This document shows, piece by piece, positions 26,182-35,206 of a stretch of DNA of 64,000 nucleotides; positions within the stretch are counted from its first letter, which is position 1; every line of letters begins with the position of its first letter. The translations under genes were made by a program, and so were the position numbers. Under the pieces are notes generated by a model. The model saw nothing but the letters and a program-made list of their open reading frames with translations. It made no database searches and was not told the DNA's origin. Source of the stretch: Verrucomicrobiia bacterium (GTDB lineage Bacteria > Verrucomicrobiota > Verrucomicrobiia > Palsa-1439); contig DATLVI010000024.1 of NCBI GenBank assembly GCA_035577545.1, positions 1 through 64,000 on the forward strand. Direction: 5' to 3'.

Positions 26182-27639
26182 ATGTTGATACTGGCCCTTG
26201 ATCTGGGTACCACGGGCAACCGCGCCATCGTCTTCGACCAAGAAACACGCGTGGTGGCGAAAAGCTACCGGGAATTTCGGCAGCTCTTTCCGCAATCTGG
26301 TTGGGTCGAACACGATCCCGCGGAGATCTGGGAGAGCACGCGCACCGTGATCGCGGAGGCGGTCGCCCAGGTGGACACCGGGGAGATTATTGCGGTAGGG
26401 GTTACGAACCAGCGGGAAACCGTCGTTTCGTGGGACCCGAAAACCGGGCGACCCTTGCACAATGCCATCGTCTGGCAGGACCGTCGTACCAGTGCTCGTT
26501 GCGCAGAGATTAAAAACCAGGGCTTTGAGAAGGAAATTCGCCAACGCACCGGACTGGTTTGTGACCCGTATTTCTCGGCGACAAAAATTCAATGGCTGCT
26601 GCAGAATGTGCCGGCTACGCGCAGCGGGGTTTTTGGGACAATTGATTCGTGGATTCTGTCGAAGCTCACTGGTGGTCGGATCCACGCTACGGATGTGAGC
26701 AACGCTTCGCGCACGATGCTCTTCAACCTCCAGGAGCGCCGCTGGGACGACGAGCTGCTGAAGTGCTTTGGAGTATCCCGAGAGACCCTGCCCGAAGTGC
26801 GTGCAAGTTCCGGCGAGTTCGGCAGGCTGGATCCGGACTTGTTCGGATTTTCCGCCCCGATTTGCGGTGTCGTGGGCGATCAACAAGGCGCGATGTTTGC
26901 GCAGGGCTGCTATGAGCCGGGCATCATCAAGAACACCTATGGCACGGGCTTGTTCCTGATGATGAACACAGGGGTGACGCCCCGTGTTTCAAAACATTTG
27001 CTCTCCACGATTGCCTGGCAGGTCGGCGACCGGGTTGATTACGCGTTGGAAGGCAGCGTCTTCGTCGGCGGTGCGGCCATTCAATGGCTGCGCGATCAAT
27101 TGCAAATCATCACAGCCTCTCACGAGACAGAATCGCTGGCGGGAAGTCTCTCCTCCAACGATGGCGTGTACTTTGTTCCGGCGTTGACGGGACTCGGTGC
27201 GCCGTATTGGGACGCCGCCGCACGGGGCGCGATCCTTGGTCTCACCCGTGCGACCACCCGGGCGCATCTGGCCCGTGCCACGTTGGAGGCCATTGCCTAC
27301 CAAACGCGGGACCTCGTGGACACGATGTGCACGGAACTGGGCACGCCGCTAAGCAGGTTGCAAGTGGACGGCGGCGCTTGTGCCAACAATTTCTTGATGC
27401 AATTCCAGGCGGATATCCTGGGCGTACCCGTCGAACGGCCTGCGGTGATTGAAACGACCGCGTTGGGAGCGGCCGGTTTGGCGGGACTTCACGCCGGGGT
27501 GTGGTCGAGTCCGTCCGATTTCCTGTCCCATCGCCGTGTCGAGCGTGTGTTTCAACCGGCGATGGCCGCACCGTTGCGCGAGAGTTTGTACGCGAAATGG
27601 AAGGAAGCAGTGGCGCGTTCGCGTGGCTGGGCCACCTGA
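26182..27639 (+). CDS. glpK: Glycerol kinase
   Basis: 485 residues of the FGGY sugar kinase family. Motifs: ALDLGTTGNRAIVFD (phosphate-1 loop; usual GlpK has Q before GTT), VGVTNQRETVVSWD, IVWQDRRT, LQVDGGACANNFLMQFQADILGVPVERP, ETTALGAAGLAGLHAGVW. The combination NQRET ... WQDRRT ... DGGAC is the glycerol kinase pattern; it makes sn-glycerol-3-phosphate from glycerol and ATP. No GlpF or GlpD gene is visible nearby. It sits inside the operon of aldehyde dehydrogenases with very short spacers, so it may be used with glycerol or glyceraldehyde-type substrates. Confidence 0.92.
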   Translation: MLILALDLGTTGNRAIVFDQETRVVAKSYREFRQLFPQSGWVEHDPAEIWESTRTVIAEAVAQVDTGEIIAVGVTNQRETVVSWDPKTGRPLHNAIVWQDRRTSARCAEIKNQGFEKEIRQRTGLVCDPYFSATKIQWLLQNVPATRSGVFGTIDSWILSKLTGGRIHATDVSNASRTMLFNLQERRWDDELLKCFGVSRETLPEVRASSGEFGRLDPDLFGFSAPICGVVGDQQGAMFAQGCYEPGIIKNTYGTGLFLMMNTGVTPRVSKHLLSTIAWQVGDRVDYALEGSVFVGGAAIQWLRDQLQIITASHETESLAGSLSSNDGVYFVPALTGLGAPYWDAAARGAILGLTRATTRAHLARATLEAIAYQTRDLVDTMCTELGTPLSRLQVDGGACANNFLMQFQADILGVPVERPAVIETTALGAAGLAGLHAGVWSSPSDFLSHRRVERVFQPAMAAPLRESLYAKWKEAVARSRGWAT

Positions 27640-27714
27640 TAGAACGGTTTCGTTTCGCTCCTGTAACACACCGGTTACCGATTCGCCATCGATGGTCGGC
27701 ATGGTAGAACTACA

Positions 27715-28521
27715 ATGGAATACCGAACTGTCTGGATGTCCGATCTGCACTTGGGCACTCGCGGCAGTGATGCCACGGGTGTGCTGGATTTTCTCAAGCA
27801 CAACGAGTTCGAAACGGTGTATTTGGTGGGGGATATCATCGACATCTGGCGACTGCGCCACGAGCGTTACTGGCCCCAGTCGCACAACGACGTGATCCAG
27901 AAATTCCTTCGCAAAGCGCGCAAAGGCACGGCGATCGTGATTATTCCCGGCAATCACGACGAGTTTTGCCTCAATTTCCTCGGGGTCTATGGCAACATTG
28001 TCGTGAAGGAACAACACGTGCACACGACCGTGGACGGCACACGGCTGCTGGTCTTGCATGGACATGAGTTCGATTCGGTCACCGTGCATGCGAGGTGGAT
28101 GGCCCATCTGGGGGACGCCGGCTACACCTTGTTGCTGCGGCTGAACCGGCCATTGAACCTGGTGCGCCGCTTGTTTGGTTTCGGCTTTTGGTCGTTGAGC
28201 GCGTACGTGAAACAAAGCGTGAAGAAGGTCGTCAGCTCAATCAGCCGGTTTGAAGAGGCCGTGGCCCACTACGCCGAGTTGCATCACGTCGATGGCATTG
28301 TCTGCGGGCACATTCACACGCCGGCGGTGCGGCAAATTCGCGGCGTGAATTACTACAACACCGGTGACTGGGTGGAGAGCAGCACTGCGCTGGTCGAGCA
28401 TTTCGACGGGCGCCTGGAATTGGTGTACTGGCGCGAGGTAACAGCCGGGAATGCAATGGTGGTCGATGCCGCTCCCACCGATTTAGCGGACAAATCCGGA
28501 CTGCTGGCTGCCACTCGATAG
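27715..28521 (+). CDS. LpxH-like UDP-2,3-diacylglucosamine diphosphatase / metallophosphoesterase
   Basis: 268 residues of the calcineurin-like phosphoesterase fold. Metal ligands: WMSDLHLGTRGS, VGDIIDIW (GDxxD), IIPGNHDEF (GNHD), LVLHGHEFDSV (GHxxD) and GHIHTPA (GHxH). The family that carries this order and length is the LpxH/YbbF-like UDP-2,3-diacylglucosamine hydrolase group, which makes lipid X in lipid A synthesis at the inner membrane. A basic region LRLNRPLNLVRRLFGFGFW could touch the membrane. It lies 75 nt downstream of glpK; relation to neighbours is unclear. Confidence 0.85.
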   Translation: MEYRTVWMSDLHLGTRGSDATGVLDFLKHNEFETVYLVGDIIDIWRLRHERYWPQSHNDVIQKFLRKARKGTAIVIIPGNHDEFCLNFLGVYGNIVVKEQHVHTTVDGTRLLVLHGHEFDSVTVHARWMAHLGDAGYTLLLRLNRPLNLVRRLFGFGFWSLSAYVKQSVKKVVSSISRFEEAVAHYAELHHVDGIVCGHIHTPAVRQIRGVNYYNTGDWVESSTALVEHFDGRLELVYWREVTAGNAMVVDAAPTDLADKSGLLAATR

Positions 28522-28623
28522 AATGTTTTTTAAAAATGGCGGCCGGCCCTTCGGTCGGGCCAACTCTTTCCGCCTTGCTTGTCCGTTCCTAAAACCTGAT
28601 ATAGCTTGATGGGAGGGAACGCG

Positions 28624-30081
28624 ATGAAGACTTACAAGAATTACGTCAATAATGAATGGGTGAATGGGGCCGGCACTCGTGAGGTTTTCAATCCCGCTAC
28701 TGGCGAGCCTTTCGCAGTCGTCACGGAGGCGAGCAAAGCGGACGTGGATCGTGCGGTACAGGCCGCGCGCGCGGCGTTCGATACCACGAACTGGCGCGAT
28801 TCCTCCCAGGCGATGGCCCGTGGCCGCGTCTTGTTCAAGATGGCCGAACTCGTCCGCAAGAACGCCGCGATGCTTGCCGAATTGGAGACGTTGAATTCCG
28901 GCAAGCCCATCGTCGAAAGCGAATTCGACATGAACGACGTCGCCACGTGCTTTGAGTATTTCGGCGGCTTGGCGACGAAAATTCACGGGGAAACGCTCGC
29001 CGTCCCCGACAACGCGCTGAATTTCACCTTGCGCGAAGCCGTCGGCGTCGCCGCGCTCATTATTCCCTGGAATTATCCGCTGATGATGGCCGCGTGGAAA
29101 CTTGGGCCGGCGCTAGCGGCGGGTTGCGCAGTGGTTCTCAAGCCGGCCGAGCAAACGCCGCTCACGGCGCTCGAATTCGCGAAGCTGGTGCAGAAGCACA
29201 TCCCGGAATTGCCGGCGGGCGTTTTCAACGTCGTGACCGGTGACGTCGTGGCAGGCCGGGCGCTCGTCGAATCCGGGCACGTGGACAAGGTCGCCTTCAC
29301 CGGTGGGGCCGACACGGGCAAGGCGATCCTGCGGAGCATAGGCAGCACGCACTTGAAAAAAGTTTCGCTCGAACTCGGTGGCAAATCACCCAACATCTTT
29401 TTCGCGGACGCTGATATCAATGCCGCCACCGATGGTGCGTTGTTTGGCGTCTTCATCAACCAGGGGGAAGTATGCAGTGCGGGATCGCGCGTGCTTGTGC
29501 AGCAGGACATCTTTAAGAAATTCATGGACCGCATGAAGGAGAAGACCAAACGCGTCAAGCTGGGAGACCCGCGCAGGCGTGAGACGAAAATGGGGCCGCT
29601 GGTGAGCGAAGAGCACCTCGAAAAAGTCACAAGCTACATTGAGATTGGGAAGAAGGAGGCGAAGCTTCTTGCTGGCGGCAATCGTCCGAAGAATTTCAAG
29701 AAGGGTTACTACATCGAACCGACGATTTTTGAGACCGACAACACCAGCCGTATCGCTCGCGAGGAGATTTTCGGCCCCGTCGTGGCGTGCATCCCTTTTA
29801 AGGACGAGGCCGACGCGCTGAGGATCGCCAACGACACGCCCTACGGTCTTGCCGCCGCCGTGTGGTCCCGCGACATCTTCAAGTGCCTGCGCGTCGTGAA
29901 GAATCTCCGCGCCGGTGTCGTCTGGGTCAACACCATGCAACCGTGTTACGTCGAGTCCCCGTGGGGCGGCTACAAAGCCAGCGGCCAGGGCCGTGAGTTG
30001 TCATTGCACGGGATGGATGAATTCCTCGAGACGAAACAGGTCCACATCAACCTGAACGAAACGCCGATTGGGTGGTATTGA
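28624..30081 (+). CDS. NAD-dependent aldehyde dehydrogenase (second of three)
   Basis: 485 residues from the ATG at 28624, with a strong ribosome site GGGAGGGAA just upstream; an ATG six codons earlier is less likely. Betaine-aldehyde-dehydrogenase-like: IIPWNYPLMMAAWKLGPALAAG, SLELGGKSPNIFFADAD (catalytic Glu) and NQGEVCSAGSRVLVQ (catalytic Cys), plus VNTMQPCYVESPWGGYKASG near the C-terminus. Substrate cannot be assigned. A short hairpin region (28539-28562) separates it from the LpxH-like gene, so it may start a sub-operon with the two genes that follow. Confidence 0.9.
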   Translation: MKTYKNYVNNEWVNGAGTREVFNPATGEPFAVVTEASKADVDRAVQAARAAFDTTNWRDSSQAMARGRVLFKMAELVRKNAAMLAELETLNSGKPIVESEFDMNDVATCFEYFGGLATKIHGETLAVPDNALNFTLREAVGVAALIIPWNYPLMMAAWKLGPALAAGCAVVLKPAEQTPLTALEFAKLVQKHIPELPAGVFNVVTGDVVAGRALVESGHVDKVAFTGGADTGKAILRSIGSTHLKKVSLELGGKSPNIFFADADINAATDGALFGVFINQGEVCSAGSRVLVQQDIFKKFMDRMKEKTKRVKLGDPRRRETKMGPLVSEEHLEKVTSYIEIGKKEAKLLAGGNRPKNFKKGYYIEPTIFETDNTSRIAREEIFGPVVACIPFKDEADALRIANDTPYGLAAAVWSRDIFKCLRVVKNLRAGVVWVNTMQPCYVESPWGGYKASGQGRELSLHGMDEFLETKQVHINLNETPIGWY

Positions 30082-30101
30082 GGCGCTTCACTTCACCCGG
30101 C

Positions 30102-31217
30102 ATGACACCGAGAATTGAGCGCAGTTTTGTAGTTCTTGGTGGCGTGGGTGCGATTGGACGGGTGGTGGTGCGTGACCTGTTCGAGTCGCATTCGCGAAAC
30201 GGCATCCTGATTGCAGACTACAACGATGCCGGGGCGCGCGCTTACGCGCGTTCATTTCGGGGGCGTCGCGTTATGGCAGCATTTGCGGATGCCAGTCACT
30301 CCAGTCAGCTTGCGAAACTCTTTCAGGGTCACGCGGTAGTCATCAACTGCACACAGCACGACTTCAACCTGAGGGTCATGCAGGCGGCACTGGCAGCGAA
30401 AGTTCACTACATTGATCTGGGCGGATTATTTCACTGGACGCGTCGGCAATTGAAACTCAACAGCCAATTCAAGTGTGCGGGACTGACTGCGATTCTTGGC
30501 GGGGGCTGCGCCCCGGGCATCACCAATGTCATGACGCGGGCGGCTGCTGACCGGTTCAACCATATCGAGTCGGTGCGGATTCGAGTTGGCGCGAGGGATT
30601 TGAACACTAAACCCGCCGATTTCTTTTTTCCCTATTCCGCGAAGACGATTGTAGAGGAATTGACCCTCAAGCCATGGGTGTTCACGGGTGGCAAATTCCA
30701 GCAAGTGAAGCCCCGCACGGGTTGGGAACAAGTCGATTTTTCAAGGCCGGTAGGCCCGCAGTGGGTGGTGTTGACGCGACACAGCGAGATCGCGACGATT
30801 CCACTGACTTTTCGGACGAAGGGTTTGCGGGAATGCGATTTTAAAGTAGGTTTTGATCGCAGATTCGTGCGTGAAGTGGTTAAACGACTGAAAGCGGGCT
30901 GGACGGCACGGGATTTCGCCAAGCTACCGACACCACGCGGCAACCCGAACGACTACGAGGTGTCCCGTGTGATTGTTCGCGGGGACAAAAAGACAGTCAC
31001 AATGGACTGCCGCGCGAGAGCGAATCGGCGCTGGCACGCGAGCGCGGGCGATGTTGACACGGGATGCCCGCCCTCGATCATTGCGCAGATGATTGCGACG
31101 GGGGTGATTACGCAGCGCGGAGTCTTGCCACCGGAAGTGGCGGTGCCTATCGAACCGTTTTTTCAAGAACTGGGCGAGCGCGGAATGAAGATCGTCGTGA
31201 AGGAGAGCAAACCATGA
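30102..31217 (+). CDS. Saccharopine dehydrogenase-like NAD(P)-binding protein
   Basis: 371 residues from the ATG at 30102; a GTG at 30072 would overlap the upstream gene. A Rossmann fold opens the protein (FVVLGGVGAIGRVVVRDLF, G-x-G-x-x-G) and continues with INCTQHDFNLRVMQAALAA and HYIDLGG, the pattern of saccharopine / carboxynorspermidine dehydrogenase relatives. Its own C-terminal half (GTGCPP, FFQEL) is family-typical. In this family, lysine, saccharopine or polyamine derivatives are reduced or oxidised; next to a putrescine-type aminotransferase and aldehyde dehydrogenases a polyamine or lysine-degradation step is possible. The stop overlaps the next ATG by 4 bp. Confidence 0.82.
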   Translation: MTPRIERSFVVLGGVGAIGRVVVRDLFESHSRNGILIADYNDAGARAYARSFRGRRVMAAFADASHSSQLAKLFQGHAVVINCTQHDFNLRVMQAALAAKVHYIDLGGLFHWTRRQLKLNSQFKCAGLTAILGGGCAPGITNVMTRAAADRFNHIESVRIRVGARDLNTKPADFFFPYSAKTIVEELTLKPWVFTGGKFQQVKPRTGWEQVDFSRPVGPQWVVLTRHSEIATIPLTFRTKGLRECDFKVGFDRRFVREVVKRLKAGWTARDFAKLPTPRGNPNDYEVSRVIVRGDKKTVTMDCRARANRRWHASAGDVDTGCPPSIIAQMIATGVITQRGVLPPEVAVPIEPFFQELGERGMKIVVKESKP

Positions 31218-32632
31218 AAATGTGCGTGGGTGGCCAGTGGGTTGAGACGAGCGAAAGGATTGAAGTGTTGAATCCGTACGACAGTTCGGTGGTCGATACT
31301 GTGCCGCATGCCAGCGCCGGTGACATTGAGGCGGCGCTCGCGGCGGCGGTGCGCGGGGCGAAGATCATGGCGAAGCTTACGGCGTGGGAGCGCTATCAGG
31401 TTCTGAAGAAGACGGCCGAGAAACTCGAAGCCCGAGCGGAAGAATTCGCTCGCACCATTACGCTGGAGGAAGGGAAGGCCATTGCCGAGAGCCGATTCGA
31501 GGTGGGCCGCGCGGTGGAGACATTGACACTGTCCGCCGAAGAAGCGCGACGGATCCACGGGGAAACGGTGCCACTGGACGCGTCACCCGGCGGGGCAGGC
31601 AAGATGGGTTTTACCTTGCGGGTGCCGTGCGGAGTGGTGGTGGCGATCAGCCCGTTCAACTTTCCGTTGAATCTTGTGGTGCATAAAGTGGGGCCGGCCA
31701 TCGCGGCGGGCAACGCGGTAATTATCAAACCGCCATCGAACACACCGCTTTCGGCGCTGAAGTTGACAGAACTGCTTTTGGAATGCGGGCTGCCACCCGA
31801 AGCAATCTCGTGTTTGACGGGGCCTGGCGGTGAACTTGGTGATGCGCTCTGCCGCGACCACCGGGTCCGCAAAATCTCCTTCACTGGCAGCGTGCCGATT
31901 GGTGAACGGATCTGCCGGAACGCCGGCATCAAGAAGGTGACAATGGAATTGGGCAGCAACTCGCCGATCATCGTGATGCCCGATGCGGATTTGGACAAGG
32001 TGGCGGAAGCGGTCGCGGCGACCGGTTATTCAAATGCGGGACAAGTCTGCATCTCGACGCAGCGTGTGATTGCGCAGCAAGCGATCTACGAAGATTTGTT
32101 GGTCGCGACAAAATCGAAAGTCGAGGCGCTGACAACGGGCAACCCGCTGGATGAAAAGACGAAGGTGGGGCCGATGATTCGCGAACAGGAGGCGATTCGC
32201 GTCGAGCAATGGATACAGGAGGCCGTAAAGGGGGGTGGACGCGTGGTCACGGGAGGCGTACGACGCGGGGCGATTTACACGCCGACAATTGTCGCCGACG
32301 TGAAGCCTGCGATGCGGATTTCCTGTGAGGAGCTATTTGGTCCGGCGGTTGCCTTTACGCCGTTCCATGATGCCGACGAGGCGCTGGCACTCGCCAACGA
32401 CAGCCGTTTTGGCCTTGCCGCGGGTGTGTTCACGGAGAGCCTCGACACCGCGATGAAGTTTGCCCGCGAGCTGGAAACGGGTAACATCCATATCAATTGG
32501 GGACCGCAGTGGCGCGCGGACCTGATGCCCTATGGCGGCCTGAAAAATAGTGGCTTCGGGAAGGAAGGTCCACGGTACGCGGTTGAAGAAATGACCGAGC
32601 TGAAAATGGTGGTTTTTCACATGAAACATTGA
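31214..32632 (+). CDS. NAD(P)-dependent aldehyde dehydrogenase (third of three)
   Basis: 472 residues from the ATG at 31214 (AGGAG 8 nt upstream), overlapping the previous stop (ATGA). A longer frame back to 31064 is inside the upstream gene. Aldehyde dehydrogenase: SPFNFPLNLVVHKVGPAIAAGNAV, catalytic Glu in MELGSNSPIIVMP and Cys in NAGQVCISTQRV. The GSNSP variant and the FNFPLN motif are usual for lactaldehyde and NADP-glyceraldehyde-3-phosphate type members (GapN/AldA-like). With the two other aldehyde dehydrogenases of this operon the cluster has three enzymes of the same class. Confidence 0.9.
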   Translation: MKMCVGGQWVETSERIEVLNPYDSSVVDTVPHASAGDIEAALAAAVRGAKIMAKLTAWERYQVLKKTAEKLEARAEEFARTITLEEGKAIAESRFEVGRAVETLTLSAEEARRIHGETVPLDASPGGAGKMGFTLRVPCGVVVAISPFNFPLNLVVHKVGPAIAAGNAVIIKPPSNTPLSALKLTELLLECGLPPEAISCLTGPGGELGDALCRDHRVRKISFTGSVPIGERICRNAGIKKVTMELGSNSPIIVMPDADLDKVAEAVAATGYSNAGQVCISTQRVIAQQAIYEDLLVATKSKVEALTTGNPLDEKTKVGPMIREQEAIRVEQWIQEAVKGGGRVVTGGVRRGAIYTPTIVADVKPAMRISCEELFGPAVAFTPFHDADEALALANDSRFGLAAGVFTESLDTAMKFARELETGNIHINWGPQWRADLMPYGGLKNSGFGKEGPRYAVEEMTELKMVVFHMKH

Positions 32633-32636
32633 TGTG

Positions 32637-32666
32637 TTGACGTTATTTTGAAGTCTGTGCTACAAG
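32637..32666 (+). promoter_or_regulatory. Possible promoter of the PUR-domain gene
   Basis: TTGACG (32637-32642), an 18-nt spacer and TACAAG (32661-32666), 4 of 6 matches in the -10. The transcript would begin near 32673, about 40 nt before the first ATG at 32715. Confidence 0.4.
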
Positions 32667-32714
32667 TTCAGCGAAGTTTAGCAGGATGGCAGGGGGGCAG
32701 GTAACGATAACATC

Positions 32715-32972
32715 ATGCGAACGGTGACACAGCCACGGTCGGGAGGGGCTTCAGTTGTGGACACGCAGTTACAGAATCATAATATCAGAGTTGAACGGAA
32801 GCACTTCACGTTTGACCTGAGAGAGAACCCGCGGGGCCGTTTCTTGAGAATCATCGAGGAGGTTAATGGTCGCCGTGACGCCATCATCATCCCCCTGACA
32901 GGAATCGAAGATTTCCGCGATCAACTGAACGAGATCATCAAGTTCAGTAAGACTCTCACACCGCAGACTTAA
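32715..32972 (+). CDS. PUR domain (DUF3276-like) nucleic-acid-binding protein
   Basis: 85 residues from the ATG at 32715; a GTG at 32757 with GGGAGGGG 8 nt upstream is an equally good, shorter start. The core reads VERKHFTFDLRENPRGRFLRIIEEVNGRRDAIIIP in pieces: VERKHFTFDL, ENPRGRFLRI, EEVNGRRDAI. This is the PUR-repeat strand pattern of bacterial PUR-alpha homologues such as Borrelia BpuR, which bind RNA and single- and double-stranded DNA. It probably dimerises to complete the fold. Candidate promoter upstream; single-gene unit. Confidence 0.85.
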   Translation: MRTVTQPRSGGASVVDTQLQNHNIRVERKHFTFDLRENPRGRFLRIIEEVNGRRDAIIIPLTGIEDFRDQLNEIIKFSKTLTPQT

Positions 32973-33053
32973 GGCATCAGGCTCATGCAGTGGGAAGCGT
33001 ATGGGTAGACGGGACGCCGCCACGCATGTGCACAGGATCTGTCGCAAGCCTGG

Positions 33054-33962
33054 CTACCGCTTATTCCGCGCCTGAATCCGCTCAATGGCCGCCTGCGCCT
33101 TGTCTCTCACAGACGGCTCTGGATCCACGAGGAAGAGGGCCAACGCATTCGTGCCCTCGGCGAGGCCGCATTCGCCGAGCGCTTCCACAGCGCGGCGTCG
33201 GACTTCGGCGTCGTTGAACTTGAGCGCGCTGGTTAGCGGCGCCAATGCCGCCGGGTCGTGGAGCCTGGCCAGTGCAACCGCGATCCCGAATTGCTGTGGT
33301 GGTCCTGCTGACGCGAGAACGCGCAAGAGCAAGGGACGAGACGATTCGGTGGCCAGATCGTACAGGGCGCCAATTGCGCTATATTGCACATAGCCGTCCG
33401 GGTCCGGGAGCAATTGAACCAACCAACCGATTGCCCGCGCGTCCCCAATCTTGCCGAGGGCAGTGGCCGCTTCGGCGCGCACGAACCAATTGTCGTCAGA
33501 CAATAATCGAAACAGCGGTTTGAGCGCCGCGGGGTTGCCAAGACGCCCCAAAGCGCGCGCACAATCATGCCGTATGTCGGGATCGGGGTCTTCCAGGGCG
33601 CGGACAATCTCGCGAAAGTCGCTCGCCTTGGGCTGATCGGCGACGAGCTTCGCTGCGTTCACACGGACTATGCGGTCGCGATGACGAAGTAGCTCAATGG
33701 TGAGCGACTTGCCGGCGGGGACCTGCTGCAACGCGATGGCCGCCAAATCGGGCTTCTCGGCCCGGAGCAACACCACAACACGCATGCGCAAGAAGGCTGC
33801 CGAGTCAGGATGTTCCCGGAGATAGGCCTCGACAGTGTCCGCGGCAGCGCGAACGTGACCTTCGTCCAGCAGCTTATTGGCCTGAGCCAGGGTAACCTGC
33901 TCAGGATTCCGCGCACAGCCGGCGAGCAAAAGGACGGTCATCAATAGAGCGATACGTAACAT
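33054..33962 (-). CDS. HEAT-repeat lipoprotein
   Basis: 302 residues. Signal peptide with lipobox LLLAGCARN (C16). Then a TPR-like start (QANKLLDEGHVRAAADTVEAYLREHP) and five or six HEAT/PBS-lyase-type repeats: RHDCARALGRLGNPAALKPL, VRAEAATALGKIGDARAIGWL, VRRRAVEALGECGLAEG, VRDKAQAAIERIQARN. HEAT scaffolds bind partner proteins; attached to a membrane by the lipid they probably work at the envelope. No partner is obvious. It is divergent from the polyprenyl synthase gene, with about 160 bp between starts. Confidence 0.85.
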   Translation of the reverse strand: MLRIALLMTVLLLAGCARNPEQVTLAQANKLLDEGHVRAAADTVEAYLREHPDSAAFLRMRVVVLLRAEKPDLAAIALQQVPAGKSLTIELLRHRDRIVRVNAAKLVADQPKASDFREIVRALEDPDPDIRHDCARALGRLGNPAALKPLFRLLSDDNWFVRAEAATALGKIGDARAIGWLVQLLPDPDGYVQYSAIGALYDLATESSRPLLLRVLASAGPPQQFGIAVALARLHDPAALAPLTSALKFNDAEVRRRAVEALGECGLAEGTNALALFLVDPEPSVRDKAQAAIERIQARNKR

Positions 33963-34085
33963 GATGAATAAACTGACAGACTGATCCCAATTGCAGTGCC
34001 TACTACAGACCTGACGCCCTGTATCTTTGACTCTGGCTGCGAAGTGGTCAAGAGGGAACTACGACGGTAATACGGGGCTTCGGGG

Positions 34086-34114
34086 TTGACACCCTTTCGG
34101 GTGGCCCGTAGAGT
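34086..34114 (+). promoter_or_regulatory. Sigma-70 promoter with near-leaderless start
   Basis: TTGACA (34086-34091), 17-nt spacer, TAGAGT (34109-34114). The expected start point, 6-7 nt after the -10, is about 34121, only three bases before the ATG at 34124, so the mRNA may be leaderless or nearly so. Confidence 0.62.
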
Positions 34115-34123
34115 AAGAACACT

Positions 34124-35170
34124 ATGCTGGGGTCGACATTGAGCGCAGGTGTTCCACTTACGGCGCGTTCTGGCGGCAATCTGTTGGAATTGTTGGAACC
34201 GATTGCCGTTGAATTGCCTCGAGTGGAAATCGCGCTCGCGAATCAGATCGGCGGTTTTGACCCGCGCCTTGGCGAGCATATCCAATACATTTTGGGGGGC
34301 ACAGCCAAGCGCCTGCGCCCGAGTTTGGCGCTACTGGCGGGGGGTACGACCGGGGGGGTTACTGAAGAGCATATTACCTTGGCAGTCATCGTAGAGCTCA
34401 TCCATGTTGCTACGTTGGTGCATGATGATATTTTGGACGAAGCTGACCTGAGGCACCGACTTCCTACGTCTAACTCTCGGTGGGGCAACGAGATAAGTGT
34501 TTTGCTTGGCGACTGCTTATTTGCGCACGCACTGCGGCTTGCTGCAAGTTACCCAACTACAGAGGTTTGCCGCAGGGTCAGCGAGGCGACCAATACGGTT
34601 TGTTCGGGCGAAATTGTTCAGACTCAACGCCGTTTCGACCTTGGTTTGACTCTCGAGCAGTATCTGGACATCATAAACATGAAGACCGGAGCTCTTTTTG
34701 CGGTTAGTTGTGAATTGGGCGCCTTTTTGAACGGTGCACCTCCCAACATCGTCAAACGTATGAATGAATTCGGCACCAATCTAGGGATCGCGTACCAGAT
34801 TTATGATGATTGTGTGGATATTTTTGGCCAGGAACGACAGGCGGGAAAATCCCTCGGAACAGACATGAAAAAGGGAAAGCTAACACTCCCATTCCTCCTG
34901 TTGTTACAGCACGTCGATTCCGAAAGCCGCCAGGAACTGGGGGCGATGATTCTTCGCAACGCTCAGGACGAGCAACAGCATTTGCTGCGGCTTGTGTTGG
35001 GCAATGGCGTCGTGGGGGAATCACTCGCAACGATTGACACCTACATCTCCCGCGCGCGGAGCAATCTCTCGGCGCTACCACCCAACATTTACACAAGGGC
35101 ATTAGCGGCCCTCACTGATTATCTTTCGGGGCAAAGCCGGTCGCTCCTAAAGGAAACCGCCGCCGCATAG
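34124..35170 (+). CDS. Polyprenyl diphosphate synthase
   Basis: 348 residues of the trans-isoprenyl diphosphate synthase family. Two aspartate-rich motifs: HDDILDEADLRHRLPTSNSRWG (DDILD binding the allylic diphosphate through magnesium) and the second DDCVDIFGQ (DDxxD). GTAKRLRPSLALL is the N-terminal substrate-binding helix, and KGKLTLPFL is the conserved lysine region. Length and sequence fit octaprenyl/heptaprenyl-type enzymes that make the tail of quinones or the glycan carrier lipid. No quinone genes adjoin. The promoter leaves virtually no untranslated leader. Confidence 0.9.
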   Translation: MLGSTLSAGVPLTARSGGNLLELLEPIAVELPRVEIALANQIGGFDPRLGEHIQYILGGTAKRLRPSLALLAGGTTGGVTEEHITLAVIVELIHVATLVHDDILDEADLRHRLPTSNSRWGNEISVLLGDCLFAHALRLAASYPTTEVCRRVSEATNTVCSGEIVQTQRRFDLGLTLEQYLDIINMKTGALFAVSCELGAFLNGAPPNIVKRMNEFGTNLGIAYQIYDDCVDIFGQERQAGKSLGTDMKKGKLTLPFLLLLQHVDSESRQELGAMILRNAQDEQQHLLRLVLGNGVVGESLATIDTYISRARSNLSALPPNIYTRALAALTDYLSGQSRSLLKETAAA

Positions 35171-35206
35171 TTCATCGACGGCTCCAGGGCATAAGGGACA
35201 TTTGCT

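Noticed and set aside
28539-28562. GC-rich hairpin with TTCGG loop between the LpxH-like gene and the second aldehyde dehydrogenase
   Set aside because: Only about five paired bases in the best fold and no T-run, so not called as a terminator.
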